A stretch of 64,000 nt of DNA from Spirodela intermedia. Taxonomy: Eukaryota > Streptophyta > Magnoliopsida > Alismatales > Araceae. The stretch lies in NCBI GenBank assembly GCA_902729315.2, contig LR746275.1, positions 64,501-128,500 of the forward strand. The letters are read 5' to 3'. Shown piece by piece: positions 1 to 19,766 of this stretch. The notes below the pieces were generated by a model, which saw only the letters and a program-made list of their open reading frames with translations, did not search any database and was not told the DNA's origin. The translations under genes and the position numbers were made by a program. Numbering within the stretch: position 1 is the stretch's first letter; the number at the start of each line of letters is the position of its first letter.

Positions 1-102
1 GGGCAGGCATGGTCATCTCCGATACATGGTCAAGGACTGCTGGACCCATACTTGGCCGATCTAGAGCAAAAGCGCCTCATGCTGCAGAGGTTCCAAGAGG
101 AG
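1..102 (+). CDS. Possible internal coding exon at window edge, unrecognised
   Basis: Frame 1 is open from the first base and reads as plausible coding sequence, with a charged helical stretch (LADLEQKRLMLQRFQEE) just before a GAG|GTGCGT donor at 102/103. If unspliced, the frame stays open to a stop ending at 240, but that part is much less protein-like. No downstream exon was found before the inverted-repeat element at 3 kb. The family was not recognised. It may be the last piece of a gene lying left of the window, or a captured exon fragment. Confidence 0.35.
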
Positions 103-3034
103 GTGCGTTACTTATTCATCTCTTCGCCCCCTCATAAAGTCCCACAATCCTCAGCTAATGTTTTTTCCGGTTTTTTATTGCCTCAGAGAAACCGAAGTTC
201 CCACTGTTGTGTAACAAAAATTCAGACCTGTTACTTCTAATGTGTTGTTTTTTCATCCTCAATAGCTTTCTTAGAATAGTGACAATTCTATATTGTCAAA
301 CTGGTAACCATCTATCTAGTGTTAGTCCAGTACGTTGATTTCCGCGACCCAGGAGTTGAGAAACGTAGCTGTGAAACGTGGGTGTGGGGCTCGGTCCATA
401 TAGCTACTTAATTTGCAGTCAATGTGGTTGCTCTAAAAGGTATGATTTACGGGAATGAGGATACCATAATTTTACCCAGATATAGTTGAAAATGGGTCAT
501 ATGAGTAGACTTTATGATGACTTTTTTATCTTCTTCCTGGGAATGCTTGAGTGGAAAACAAAAATGGCATATAAAAACATGTTTCCAATGAAAGAGGCAA
601 AGTTATACAGGGGTTCTTTTCTTTATTGGGGAGTACTAGTGTGAGGTGGACTGGGGAAAAGGCCACTATGTGATGTGGGGAGCCTTGGATATGGAGAAAA
701 AAGATACAGAAATTGTATGGTTAGGGTTAGGTGGCATTGGAAAGGCTGTAAGCATGATAGCGTAAGTAAGGTAGCCATAGGAAGAGAATATAGGACAAAA
801 GAACAATTGCTGAATGATCAAAGATACGAAGGAAATTCTATGTTAGTTCCCGTAGAGTAAACATTTACCATCATAAAATTAGTGGGGAAGCTTTCTGAGA
901 GATTTCTATTACTATTGATATTTGCTATTTCGGGCGCATATTCCATTCTTTCTGTTTTATGAGAGTGGATTTGTTAACCTTTAAAAAATATGACATCTGA
1001 GGGAGACCCAAATAAAAAATTCAGTCATCTTCAATGTGACAAGTCTGAATAGGATTTTGAGAATCTGTTGCGAAAGAAATCTGGCAGAGGTTGTGGATGA
1101 TTAAAATAAGATGCCAGATTTATCAACCGGCCTTTTTAAAGGACTTCTTTCGTGAAGTAGAAATGCAAATCTTATGCATGATGAAAGGATGCTACAAAAA
1201 ATGAACACCAACCTGATGATCAATACAATTCATTTGCCATATATGCTATTTTATGTGAGGATTCAATTAATCTCCTGTCTGGACTGGCTATCTACACATT
1301 TCTACTAACGTTTGGATGAGATTTTAAAGCTACTGTTGCTAGTCTTAGTCTTCTGAGAAAATCAACTTTTCAAAGAAGAGCTGAGCCAATATCAGATTTC
1401 GGGGATTGTAAAATTAATTAGAAGAGTGACCCTTTGGATGAAAGATTTCTATGCAATTTAGTCTACCACAACCAAGATGTTAGTTGTAATTTTTTTTATA
1501 TTTTTGCAAACAGATATGTTATTTATTCTGTTGTTAAGATACTTGAGATAATTTATCCTTCTATAGCTATTTTGACCTGAAGATGCTTTGGATGAACATG
1601 TAGAAATTTGAATATAGGGTAAAGACAGTATGTATCTCATTGGATGAAGCTGATTATATAAGTTTCAAGGATAAAACCTTTTTAAGGAGTCTTTAGTGTG
1701 AAACCCACTCAACAAGCTTATTGGATTAACGCATAAACAATGAACTCTATAAGTTTCTTTGATAAATTCCTTTCAAAGTTGGCCATGATGTCATTCTGCA
1801 ATTCTGAGGTGTAAAAAAGGAACAAAAAATTTCCTTTCGCAGTGTTCCATGTGATGAAGCTCAAATAGGCAAGTTTATAGGATTCAGCCTATTTATTAGT
1901 CTATATGATGCCAGGGCTCTTGACAACTTTCAAGACTTGGGTATGTTTTGAAAAGTTGTGGAATAAAACATATTTATTGTATTTAAAAATGAGACCCATT
2001 TCACAGATTTATGGGTTTAAGCCAACTTGAATACATCTTTGAGATGGGCCTATTGGGAAATTTGTGCCTCAAACCCTCCTCAGTATGTCTTTTAAGTGAG
2101 GCATATTTAGGCATGTCTATTAAATGCAACCCATTGACAAGATGAAACACATTAAGATATGTGTATGCTGTGTGGCTTAACGTTCATCAGGCTAGCCTGT
2201 TTTTACATGGGCGAGAGGCACATTCGATGAGACAAGGCTGAACATAGCGTCTGCACAGGGTCATGCAACCCCATTAATATTCTTCTTGGACATGAGGTCT
2301 ACATTATATTCGTTTGCTTATTAATATGGATTTAACCTACATCAAGGTCAGCATCAGAGCAGATAAGGTACTAGAAAAAAGGTTCAGATTTAGCCATACA
2401 CTATATTCTTATGGGCCTAGGTCATTACAGATGAGATCGGCAAGCCCATCAACAATGTGTTTTTTCAGAGCATTTCGTATTAAATCTAAAAGCTTATGAA
2501 TAATGGACTGGACCATTAGATATAGGTTCCACATTAGATTAAATGTGACCCTTGACATCACTCCCATATTAGATCATCACAAGCCATTTAAAACAAGGTC
2601 TACATTATTGGGATTAAACCTGGATTGAGCATTGGCTGCTTAGGCTTCTTGAAATGAACTTGATGTTCACCTCTTTCCTTATCTTCCTTTCATTCTCCTT
2701 GCATTACCATCATGTCCCATTCCCTTTTCTCTTCTATGCCCTTCTCTCTTCCGTTATTCTCTCCCTCATCCCAATTTCTTGGGTGAATGGTTAATTCATA
2801 TTGAACCCAACTCATATAAAGGACAATCGTGTCTTTGATAATATAAACATTTTCACTTTTCCTCAGTAACGTTTGCAGAAAAAAGGAAAACATTTGGTCT
2901 TTCTGTTGTTTCTTATGTTTCTCTCATCTAATGAATGCATGGAATTTGCATCTTCAACTGTCACTCCCACAAACTTTAGTCCGAGGCCCTCTTTCGAAAT
3001 GGAGATCCACTGTCTTTCTCGATGTTACTGCTGC
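103..3034. other. Non-coding AT-rich DNA with degenerate short repeats
   Basis: No gene is supported here. Between about 1,640 and 2,640 short phrases recur in degenerate form, built around 'gatgaa', 'acccattgacaag' and 'tttattggat'. Related phrases reappear at 3,580-3,850, inside the inverted-repeat element. The pattern looks like an old, strongly diverged array with a unit of a few tens of bases rather than a recent tandem repeat. Confidence 0.4.
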
Positions 3035-3164
3035 CTCCAAGAAGACCCAGGCTCTAGGCTCCCTCTAGGCTCTAGGATTTCAACGAAGTGATTACAACGT
3101 CATATTGTATGAATTAAAACCTACAGCGAATCATCTCTACCCAATAGCTAGGGCGAACAGAAAA
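3035..3164 (+). repeat. Left arm of inverted repeat
   Basis: It begins ctccaagaag and ends with gggcgaacagaaaa. The inner ~85 bases (about 3079-3160) match the reverse complement of 4030-4111 almost without mismatch. The outer part, with the doubled 'ggctctagg' phrase, also pairs with the right arm. Confidence 0.8.
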
Positions 3165-4026
3165 TGTTTAGCTCCCTCGTTTGGGAGAGTTTCTCATTTG
3201 TGGAGAAGATCTCTGTTGAGTTTGCTTGTTCTCCACCTTATGTAAGGTAGATTTCTCCTAGCTAATTTTCCTGTGGCAAATGAGGCAATTCACTATAAGG
3301 ACAACAAGAATGTATGGTTAGCCCTTCAAGGGATATTTGAACGTGGTTGACATTTGTGGAGCTATAATTGTAGGATTATTTTCTGGGTGATGTCTAAGAG
3401 AAATGGATGAAGTTGAAAATAGAGTGCCTTCAAAAGCTGTTGTAAACTAAAATCTTTTTTTCTTTCACCTTCTTTCCAACAGAACTTAAATTTATTATCT
3501 TTTGTTCTTTGGAGGACTCGAAGCAATTTAAAATATGTTGGAAGGCATTGGTGGGTTCATCTTAAAAGTGTATAAGGACGAGTATGTAGGATGAAGCATA
3601 CGTTGAAACGCGTCCATTTGTGAATTTATTGGACACGAGGTTTATTTTCCAAGTTGACCAAACCTATTTAGGATATATCTCCCGTTTATGAGCCGGTTAG
3701 GTGATGCCTGTTTGATGAGTAAATAAATTTATGAGTTTATTGGATGGCATTTACTTAGGAAGGTTATGTCGTGACACACAGTTGACAAGCTTACAGGATG
3801 AAGGTCATGTGGTGAGGTGGGATGAAAGCCCATTCGGCAACGTCATGAGATGAGACTCATCCCATCTGAGGTTTCAGCGGCAAACCCTCATGAATATGAA
3901 AGGCAGCCCGTTTTCATCATTGTAAAATGAGGTTCATTTTCTAATATTAGGCATATGGGCATTGTAAAAGTCTTTGACAGCGATTTGGGTTGGGTTCGAC
4001 CACCGGACACTAAAAGCCTTCAAAAT

Positions 4027-4195
4027 TTTTCAGTTCGCCCTAGCTATTGGGTAGAGATGATTCGCTGTAGGTTTTAATTCATACAATATGACGTTGTAAT
4101 CACTTCGTTGAATCCTGCATCAGGCGTTATTGTGTTGACCATTCAGTCTTTGTGCTAGAGACTGGAGGGAGCCTAGAGCCTAGGACTTCTTGGAG
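4027..4195 (-). repeat. Right arm of inverted repeat, with ~39-nt extra segment
   Basis: This is the reverse complement of the left arm, interrupted at about 4112-4155 by roughly 39 bases absent from the left arm. The nearly perfect inner arm beside a rearranged outer arm suggests either that the inner part is younger or that gene conversion has homogenised it. Confidence 0.8.
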
Positions 4196-6415
4196 TCTCC
4201 TTGTTTTTGGCATCTCCATCTCGGGGGAGTGTTGGACTTCCTTTTACAGGCGTCACTGTGTATCTGAGGAATAAAACCTCCCTAGGTTGGGCATTTTCAG
4301 TCCTCAAGCCATGCCTCCGACAATTCAGATTGGGGACGGAATAACCGGGATTGTATAAGAGATGACTGTTGCTTTCAAACTTTTTTTCTTTGTTTTTTTT
4401 GTTGTTGAAGGTTAAATAGGTCACTGTTCTTCACCTTCCCCAAGTGATCATTGGGAGTTGCCTTTGAGAAGGAGAGGTTCCAGTGGTTCCCATCCATTTT
4501 CTGGGCGTTTCAGAGCATCTTCCTCCACTTTTAGTTGTTCTATTCATCCCCTGAGTTGGGCGGCAGTCGGAGCAAGAAGAATGGCCAGCCCCTCATCAGT
4601 CCCGCCTTCCTCTTCTTTTTCTGCTTCTAATGCTGCCGGTGCTCTTTCGTCTTCTTCATCTAACGACGGCCAGCGAGCGATGATATCCTCCAGATGTTCG
4701 GTCTCTCCTACATGTAGTATTAAAGGGCTTTGGTTGCTGACAGATGGTGATAAAATCATTGATCTCCCGTGTCATTCAGCCTCACTGTTCCTTCATTCCC
4801 TCCTATCTTTCTTACCCTTTTACTTTATTATGTTGATGGGTCCTCAGTTCGGGGGTCGTAAAAAGAAGCACGCAAATATATGATGGGTCTCTTGGTGGGA
4901 TTTAGATGCGGAAAGCGGGCAAGTAAAGGCTTCCAACATGGATTCAAGCCTACGCCGCCGAGTTCAATCGAGTCGAATCTTCAAGTTGATAGCAGCATCT
5001 TGCCTTCCTGTCGGGGTCTGCCATGCTAATGCTTCCGTTGCCCTTTTGCCTGCAGAATCCGGGCTTCGACTTTTCCCAGGCGCAGTTCACCGGAAACTGT
5101 CCCGATCCGAGGACCTTCATGGGCGGAATTCGTTCAGAATGAAGGACATTTATTTACTTGTAAACAAAGCAACATTTTGCTCGGCGGCGACGGGGGACGA
5201 TGATGATACAGAGAAGCGGTGGCGATGCCCGAGTCTTATTGGCTGTCCGTCATCCTTCTCTGTTGTATTGTTGTTACGTGCATTCTACGTCTTGTGTTCC
5301 GGCGGCTCTGAAGCGATTCTCTGCTCATGGGACCGGTATTATTAATCTTGATGGGTCCAATTATCTGCCTTGTGTGAGTCTGGCCGCAGGGAGTACGCCG
5401 CCTCCACGCCTCCTGCTGCTGCTGCTGCTGCTGCGGCCCGAGCTTGTGGTACTGGTTGAATCCGTCGAAGAGATTGCAACATCGGCCAACCAAATGGTTC
5501 TCTACGCTTCGAAGCCGGGGGTGGTCAATTGCTTATGCTCTCTGCCCCTCCCCGCGGATGGAGGGACATCTTCCTTGTGCTGTAGGCCCCCAGCGGGTCC
5601 CTCTTGCTGAGGGGAGGTGTGATGAGTGGTGAGAGCGGACAGCTCTCCGTCTTTGGCGGTCCACGAAATAAACAATGCCAGTGCAGCGGCATCGGCAGCA
5701 GTGGCGGCAAGAATAATCGTAATCGCGGAGCGAAGGTGGATGGATAAATGTGTGAGGAGGAAGACCCACCACACACCTTGCTTGCGATCCGTCCTTCGCT
5801 CAATCTACGGAGGTAGAAAGAGACGGACGGATGGATGGATTGATAGCTATGTTATGGGAGGAGATCGGCCAGCAGTTCTGCGCCACGAAAGGCCTTCCCT
5901 CTCTCTCTCTCTCTCTATTCCTGTACAGCAAGGACAGACTCCAAGGCAACGCGCAGATAATAGGACGCACTTTGGCGCTGGCATCATCTCTTCAGAGTTT
6001 CTTCAGCACATGCTCCCAGTCGCTTCCTCGGAGAAGCGGAAGGGAGGATAGTGTTGGGGTGGGGCAGCTTGTATCTCCCTCATCTGACTCTGCTGACTTG
6101 TTCAGCTCCATCCACTACTTCCGCTCCACCGCGACAGGCTTTCTGCCATCCGTCTAGCCGCGGTAGGTGGATTCCCTCGAATCTCCTCGGTTTCATCGCA
6201 TTCTTCTCTTTCCATTGTCCACAGAGGGGGAGGGAACTGGTCGGGGACTGGAGTTGGGTTCGGTCTGGGATCGTGTGACCATCCTCGCAGCTATTATTCT
6301 TCTTCTCTCCGTTTTAGCCGCTGCCGGTGTGTCGTCTCAACTATTTTATTTGGCATTGGCGGGGTGAATTGCCCAGTGTCTTCGCCTTCTTGTCTCGTGA
6401 TCGCTGCGAGTCATC
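4196..6415. other. GC-rich upstream region of the aminotransferase; no recognised gene
   Basis: Several overlapping open frames exist on both strands between 4.45 and 6.35 kb. Two minus-strand ones look somewhat coding: an acidic stretch at 4544-4759, and a hydrophobic helix-like segment near 5,660-5,750 followed by a hydrophilic tail to 5,502. None has a convincing ATG plus splice context, and none was recognised. A (CTG)n run at 5,411-5,432 gives a poly-Gln or poly-Leu frame artefact. The last few hundred bases before 6416 are probably promoter and 5' leader of the + strand gene. Confidence 0.4.
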
Positions 6416-14031
<7,616 letters not shown>

Positions 14032-15356
14032 GCAAGCCCTGCGCAAAGGGAGAGGTATCGTAGGCCAGCGGTGTCATTGTGGCCAGGGCAGGGCTGTAAG
14101 TCCTTGAAAACCCTAAGCCATCAGCGTTTCAAGAGCTGCTCTACACACTCTCTGCTGCCAATTGTGCCCTCTATAATTAGTGACGTAAATACCCCCTGGG
14201 CTTGGAGAGTATCGATCTGCTTATTCTTGGGCCACTAATCCTCGTATCACATTATTTCAAATATCCCTCTGTCGTAGTTCGTGTACCAGGTTTGCGGACA
14301 TCGAACTGAACCTTTGGAGACATGACTTTTATTCCATATATGGTCGTAAAATTTATCTTCCTGGTCTATATCTAAAGCAATCAGACTCTTTTATTTATTA
14401 TTATTATTATTATTTAAGGGCTCCTGTTGTGATGATGAAATGTGCTGTTGGAAAAAAAGAGAATTAGAACAATCTATGGTTTCCTTGATTTTTATTTATT
14501 TATTGGTTTGACGGATTGCTTCGATTCTATGCAATGATTCCCCCAGCCAGTGAAGTCAAGAGGATGCCACTTTTCTCTACTCGTCGACTTCCACCTTTTG
14601 GTAGAAGGTCACCATGTATGTCATGTATGCCATGTATGCCATGTATAATGATATGATGGGCCCCCATGCTTAATGTTGTAAGAATTAATGTGCAAGGATT
14701 CATTTGTCAATTGCTCTGGCTGTCGGTATTTCTCTCACTGAGACGCATTTCCGGCCTAAATGGAGAAAGAAGAGTTGGAAAGCTGTCATGAAAGATCAGG
14801 GGCACACCAGTGCACCTATCATACATAGTAAGCAGCACATATTTGGTGATGACAACAACATTTTGGAGAGTTTTTCGCAAGAAGTTCATTCTTATAAAGA
14901 CCCTTTTTTTCTGAGCTAGTGAAGGAAGCTCTTGAGGGAGACCAAATTATTACTATGGGCCAATCCCTTCATGGGAGACCAAATTATTACATCATCATCA
15001 TACGTAGCAGTGGCATGGCATCGGTTAAGGAGAAGAGCGACAACAGCCCACGATGGCACTTCCGCTATAAAATTGGAGTGAAGTCGTCGAAGCTCCATCC
15101 TAATGGCCCTCACCCCAAAATAGAGCCCCGCTACGGAGCTGTCCACCGGCAAGTTTTCCAATAATAATAATAGAAACCTATAATTATAATTATTATAAGC
15201 ATAATAATATTGAGAACTTTGCTTCTATCCAAAGAGCGGAATATTTTGGTTGATGCCGTTAAACACATGATATAACAGCAGCTAGATCGATGAAGAATAC
15301 GGATATAAACATATACATAGATATATAGATATATATATACATACATATATATATAT

Positions 15357-15408
<52 letters not shown>

Positions 15409-15660
15409 TGAAGGAAAAGGCTAGATGCAGTCTTTATAATGTAATATAGATGCCTTGAATGAAACCACCCTCCAAGAATGTTCAACAAGCTCGAGTCCAA
15501 GGAACTTGAATGCAGAATTCGCCTAGTAATTTATTCCCTCCTGGACAAGGTACAGGGCAGGGAGTTAAACAACTGAGTAGGAAGGGGAAGATGAGAAGAA
15601 GAAGTCGCCAGTAGAACCTTTAGTTCGAGATGATGCGTTCCCTTCGATGTTTTTCTCATC
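14032..15660. other. Convergent intergenic region with microsatellites
   Basis: The 3' ends of the + strand aminotransferase and the minus-strand aquaporin face each other across this region. It contains an (ATT)n run near 14,392-14,416, a 10-bp tandem repeat (catgtatgcc-like, about four units, 14,612-14,645), a repeated phrase gggagaccaaattattac at about 14,937 and 14,973, and an AT/GA microsatellite at 15,300-15,410. Open frames at 14.7-15.2 kb on both strands were not recognised. Confidence 0.5.
15300..15410. repeat. (AT)n-(GA)n compound microsatellite
   Basis: A run of atatat with scattered atac and atag variants passes directly into gagagaaagagagag repeats. Confidence 0.9.
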
Positions 15661-16241
15661 TCAAGCTTTCTTCTCCTTCGCCGGTGGAGGGAAGAAAGCT
15701 CGGAAGATCCAGGCAGCCAGGATTGCGCCAATGAATGGACAAATCCAGTAAACATAGAACTGCTCCCATGTGTTGTGACGGTTGTCCACGTAAGCCCAGC
15801 CAAATGCCTGTCTTGTCAAAAACCAGCCACAAGCGTGACCAGCTGAGAGTCATAACCCCACCTCATGAAGAAATGAGGGATCATGCGCGTATACATTGCT
15901 CCATCTAGGCATTAATTATATTTGAAATCATGGGTCTTCTACTGGACCATTGATGACATCAGAGCCTCCATAGAAGCAAAAGAGATACAACAGGCCCGCA
16001 TCATAGACCACAACCGGTGTTCCTTAATGGAACACCATAATAGTAAGACTAGGATCAAATGACAACAGATGACAAGTGTTAGACTCACCTACTTTGGTTT
16101 TGGTTATGGTTACGGGTGCATATACCTTAAAAAAAACTAAGCATTCAAGTGCCAATACACAGTCCATGGCAGATAGAATAACTCAGCAAGACAAATTCGA
16201 AAAATTAGGCCATTGTGCCATGACAGATGATACAGCCCATT

Positions 16242-16287
<46 letters not shown>

Positions 16288-19200
16288 TCCAAAAACATAC
16301 CTAAAAAATGTTGATACATGATACCATTATACATGAAAACTATTTTCCCTCTTGATAACAGCATCATTAAGCAGGGAGGCATCTCCACTGAAAGCACAAC
16401 TATCCAGGATTAATCTTCCTCATTATCACGCTTATATACAACTGTTGCAATACATTTGCCGAGAAAAGCACAAATATTACTCTCACCAATCAGCAGTTAA
16501 ATACAGTTTGGCAAATGCACATCTACCAACACAATGAGCCAGTGCGTTAAAAAAGACATTATCCATAGCCGGGGTAGGACCATGTTAGGCACCTAGTGGG
16601 CCTAACTGTAGGCATAGAAAAGGGGCCCAGCACCCCTCTCAAAGGGACAAAACAGTCCCTTCAAGTGAGGACCGAGGAGTTATTTCTAGGGCAGCTGCAG
16701 TGAGGAGAGCAGGAGGCCTCTCAAACCTCCCCCACTGACTCTAGGGTTCTCGGGAGCCCAAGCTACCTTTTCTACTATTTGATCTTCCACTTTCATCTCA
16801 AACTTCAGTATTTCCACTGCGTTTATCTGTCAAGATTCAGGTTCCTAACAGATCATCAACCGAATTTCACTCGCATAGCTAAAAGCAAGCTTACCACAAG
16901 CTAGAGGAGAGGCCTTCTAATAAAATTGACTTCAAGAGTTGCACTTTATGAATCTTACAGTAGTAATCTATGTCCGGTCAGTTTAAATAACCAGTAAACA
17001 TGTCCGTTCGAAAGAGGAAGAATGAGGTTCAAAGAAAAGTCTTTAGCACGTGCCCAGCAAGAGGGATAAAAAGAACGAAAGAGTGATAGCATGATTGTAT
17101 TATTTGTGATAAAATCCAATGCCATCCAGTCCTATTCCTTAAACAGAGACAAGGGATAGAAATCAGAACGTCAGAGGAAAGATGGGCACAAAGCCTGAGA
17201 AAAAATACCCCGAAAAAGAAGCAATGGAGGAAAAATAAAATATTTAGAACAGCCAAGAGGCACCCAAAATGTTTATTGAGCACCACTTCCTACATCCCGC
17301 AAAGCACCTGGAATTCTAATCTAGCCAATTTTCTGTGCCCCTTTTGATGGCAGAAATCTCGTTCCCAACCTAATATAGAGGCAATTTACTGGGATCCATG
17401 ACAGAATTTCCTGTAAGGTAGAATATTTTGATTGTCAGAACTGAGAATCGTACATCTTCCACGTATTAAGTCTTGGTTTTTTTAGTATTTCTCCACTTCT
17501 TCTGAGATTTAACTCAATCAAAATGTCAAAAGGAATCCGTATTGCACAAGATCCAGAGATCCAAGGTAGGTTTAAAAGATGGAAACGGCCTACTGCACAT
17601 CAAGAATCTTAACATCAAACACGAAAAATGCATAATACTTATTCAACACTTTTCATGTTGAGCAAGGAGGATACAAAAATAGCTAAACCTGTAATGAGGA
17701 CAGAAGTACCATTTTAAATCACAATCTTCATCTAATAAGAAACATCCGTTTATCCTGCTTGGAGACTACAATCTTCACCAATTAATGAGCTCTTGATCCG
17801 TCCAGCTGATAAGAAAAACTAGAATGGACTCGAATTTGTTGGCATCAGCTGGTATCAAAGTAGCTCTCTAGTTATGCACGTTTACTGGAATAAGTATCTT
17901 CTCAAAGATCTTTCATATACCATGAATGGCACTCTTCAAGTCATGAACACCCAGGAAAGAGTCTGACTTTTGCAGGTTCTGAAACTTCATTCTAATAGGT
18001 TGTTCTCACGAGTATTTGATGAACTCTTGCCCTCAACAGGTACTTAGTAAACACAAGATTTCACGAGTAGGGCACAGACGTAACAAGAATAACTACATTC
18101 AGACGCCCATGCATGATCAAGACGAGCGGACTCAATGCATTATAATTGCATGCACCATGTGGCTCATAAGCCCTGACTCTACACAATATATGTTAGAATG
18201 TGTTTTAAGACATAATATACAGCAGACACAATTTTAAGATGAGAAGAAATAGAAATTAGCGTCGTATAAAATAAGATAATAAAAAGAAATATTATTTAAG
18301 TATGAGTTTCAGGAATATGAGGAACACGGTTTATAGCATTACAGAGACTCTGGTTAAATGCAAAGTGGACAAACCTACCCTGTCGCAATCAAATTCACAC
18401 TAAATCAAAGGAAAGCTCTAGATGACAGGTTAAGATATTACAGATAATGATTACGAATAATGAGCTACAAGAAAAATCCAAACAAATAACAAGGCTTGGC
18501 ATGAGAACAGAGAAGTCAGTGTAAAGATAACCCATCCAACAAAATATTCTATCAGAGAAATGTCATGGTGAATAGAAACAAGGAACATAGCCTACACTCA
18601 TTTGAGACGATTTAGACATGTAAAGACACTGAAACCCACTTTATCATTATTTCGCGGTGAATGAACAAAATAGAGGTATACAATGAGAAGAACAGGTATG
18701 TAACCACGACCCATTCAGCTGGAATTGTTGTACAAGACAATAGGAGTCACGTGTGTTTGTATGTGCACACATCTGCTTTTATAACTACATTAAATGACAA
18801 AGACTAGATGAATCCTCCTCTATGACAACTATAGAGTCAATGACTAAATAGTCCTGGATAGATTTGCCCTTTTGATCCGAAACTCTGGATATACCTAACA
18901 ATCCAAATCACCAATTTCGGCATAACACAGGTCAGAATCGAATTCAGTCATGTGGACGAAAAGTATTAAAAAAATGGAAATAATGTGAACCATCATAAAA
19001 ACAGAAAATAAATTTCAACTGGTGTAACCAAGCAAGCAAATTCTGATCATCAAACATGTAACTTATATAGAGATCACAATTTCATCTAACATATTATGAT
19101 TTCAGAGATTGTGGTAGATGTGCAAAATCTTTGACTTCATTTGATCACATATATCATAAAAGAAAAATAAGCCCAGAAAACAAGAGCAGAATCAGGGAGA

Positions 19201-19731
19201 AAGAAAAATAAATCAGAAATGTGCAGCTCACAGACAATAAGATATACGTCCTGCCATTGCAAACGTGCAAAACAGTTTAGATAGTCTGGGCAGATTCTAA
19301 AATGCTCTCAGCCAACTTGGTGATGTCCAAGATGCAGGTCCTATTTGGTTGGCAGTAGACTCGCTACTATATAACAGGTTCCAAGTTCAGGGACAATGCT
19401 ATCTGACAGGTAAAGATCAGCCCCCCAACTCGATTGGCACATAGGAGGATTAGACAATGCGCTTGACGTTCTTAAACCAAGTCAGAGAAAACTTAACCAT
19501 ATACTTGATGGGTTACTCACATGACAGGTAGAATGGACAAGACACCCACCTTGCACTGTCAACCCCGAATAACTATGACCCCCTGAAGAAGAGAGAGCTC
19601 AGATGTTCTCAGGGAAAGTTAAAAGGAGTTGATCTATGCCAACTGACAGCTTTTTTACGAGAAAAAATGTGATTTAAAGATTAAAGAAGATAGTACTTCA
19701 TATAAGTCTAACCCATATCCCATGCTTCATA

Positions 19732-19766
<35 letters not shown>

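Larger units (their letters stand above)
3035..4195. mobile_element. Inverted-repeat (foldback/MITE-like) element, ~1.16 kb
   Basis: Two long arms in opposite orientation (3035-3164 and 4027-4195) enclose about 860 bp of AT-rich DNA with no meaningful open frame. Outside the arms, weaker similarity may continue (both sides carry 'atggagat' a little further out), so the true ends could lie beyond these limits. The structure fits a non-autonomous DNA transposon with long terminal inverted repeats, or a foldback element. No transposase or clear target-site duplication was seen. Degenerate repeats like those at 1.6-2.6 kb occur inside it. Confidence 0.6.

Noticed and set aside
5236-5803. Minus-strand frames with a poly-Gln run and a hydrophobic segment
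   Set aside because: Starts are non-ATG, the Gln run is a CTG repeat, and no splice model produced a recognisable protein.
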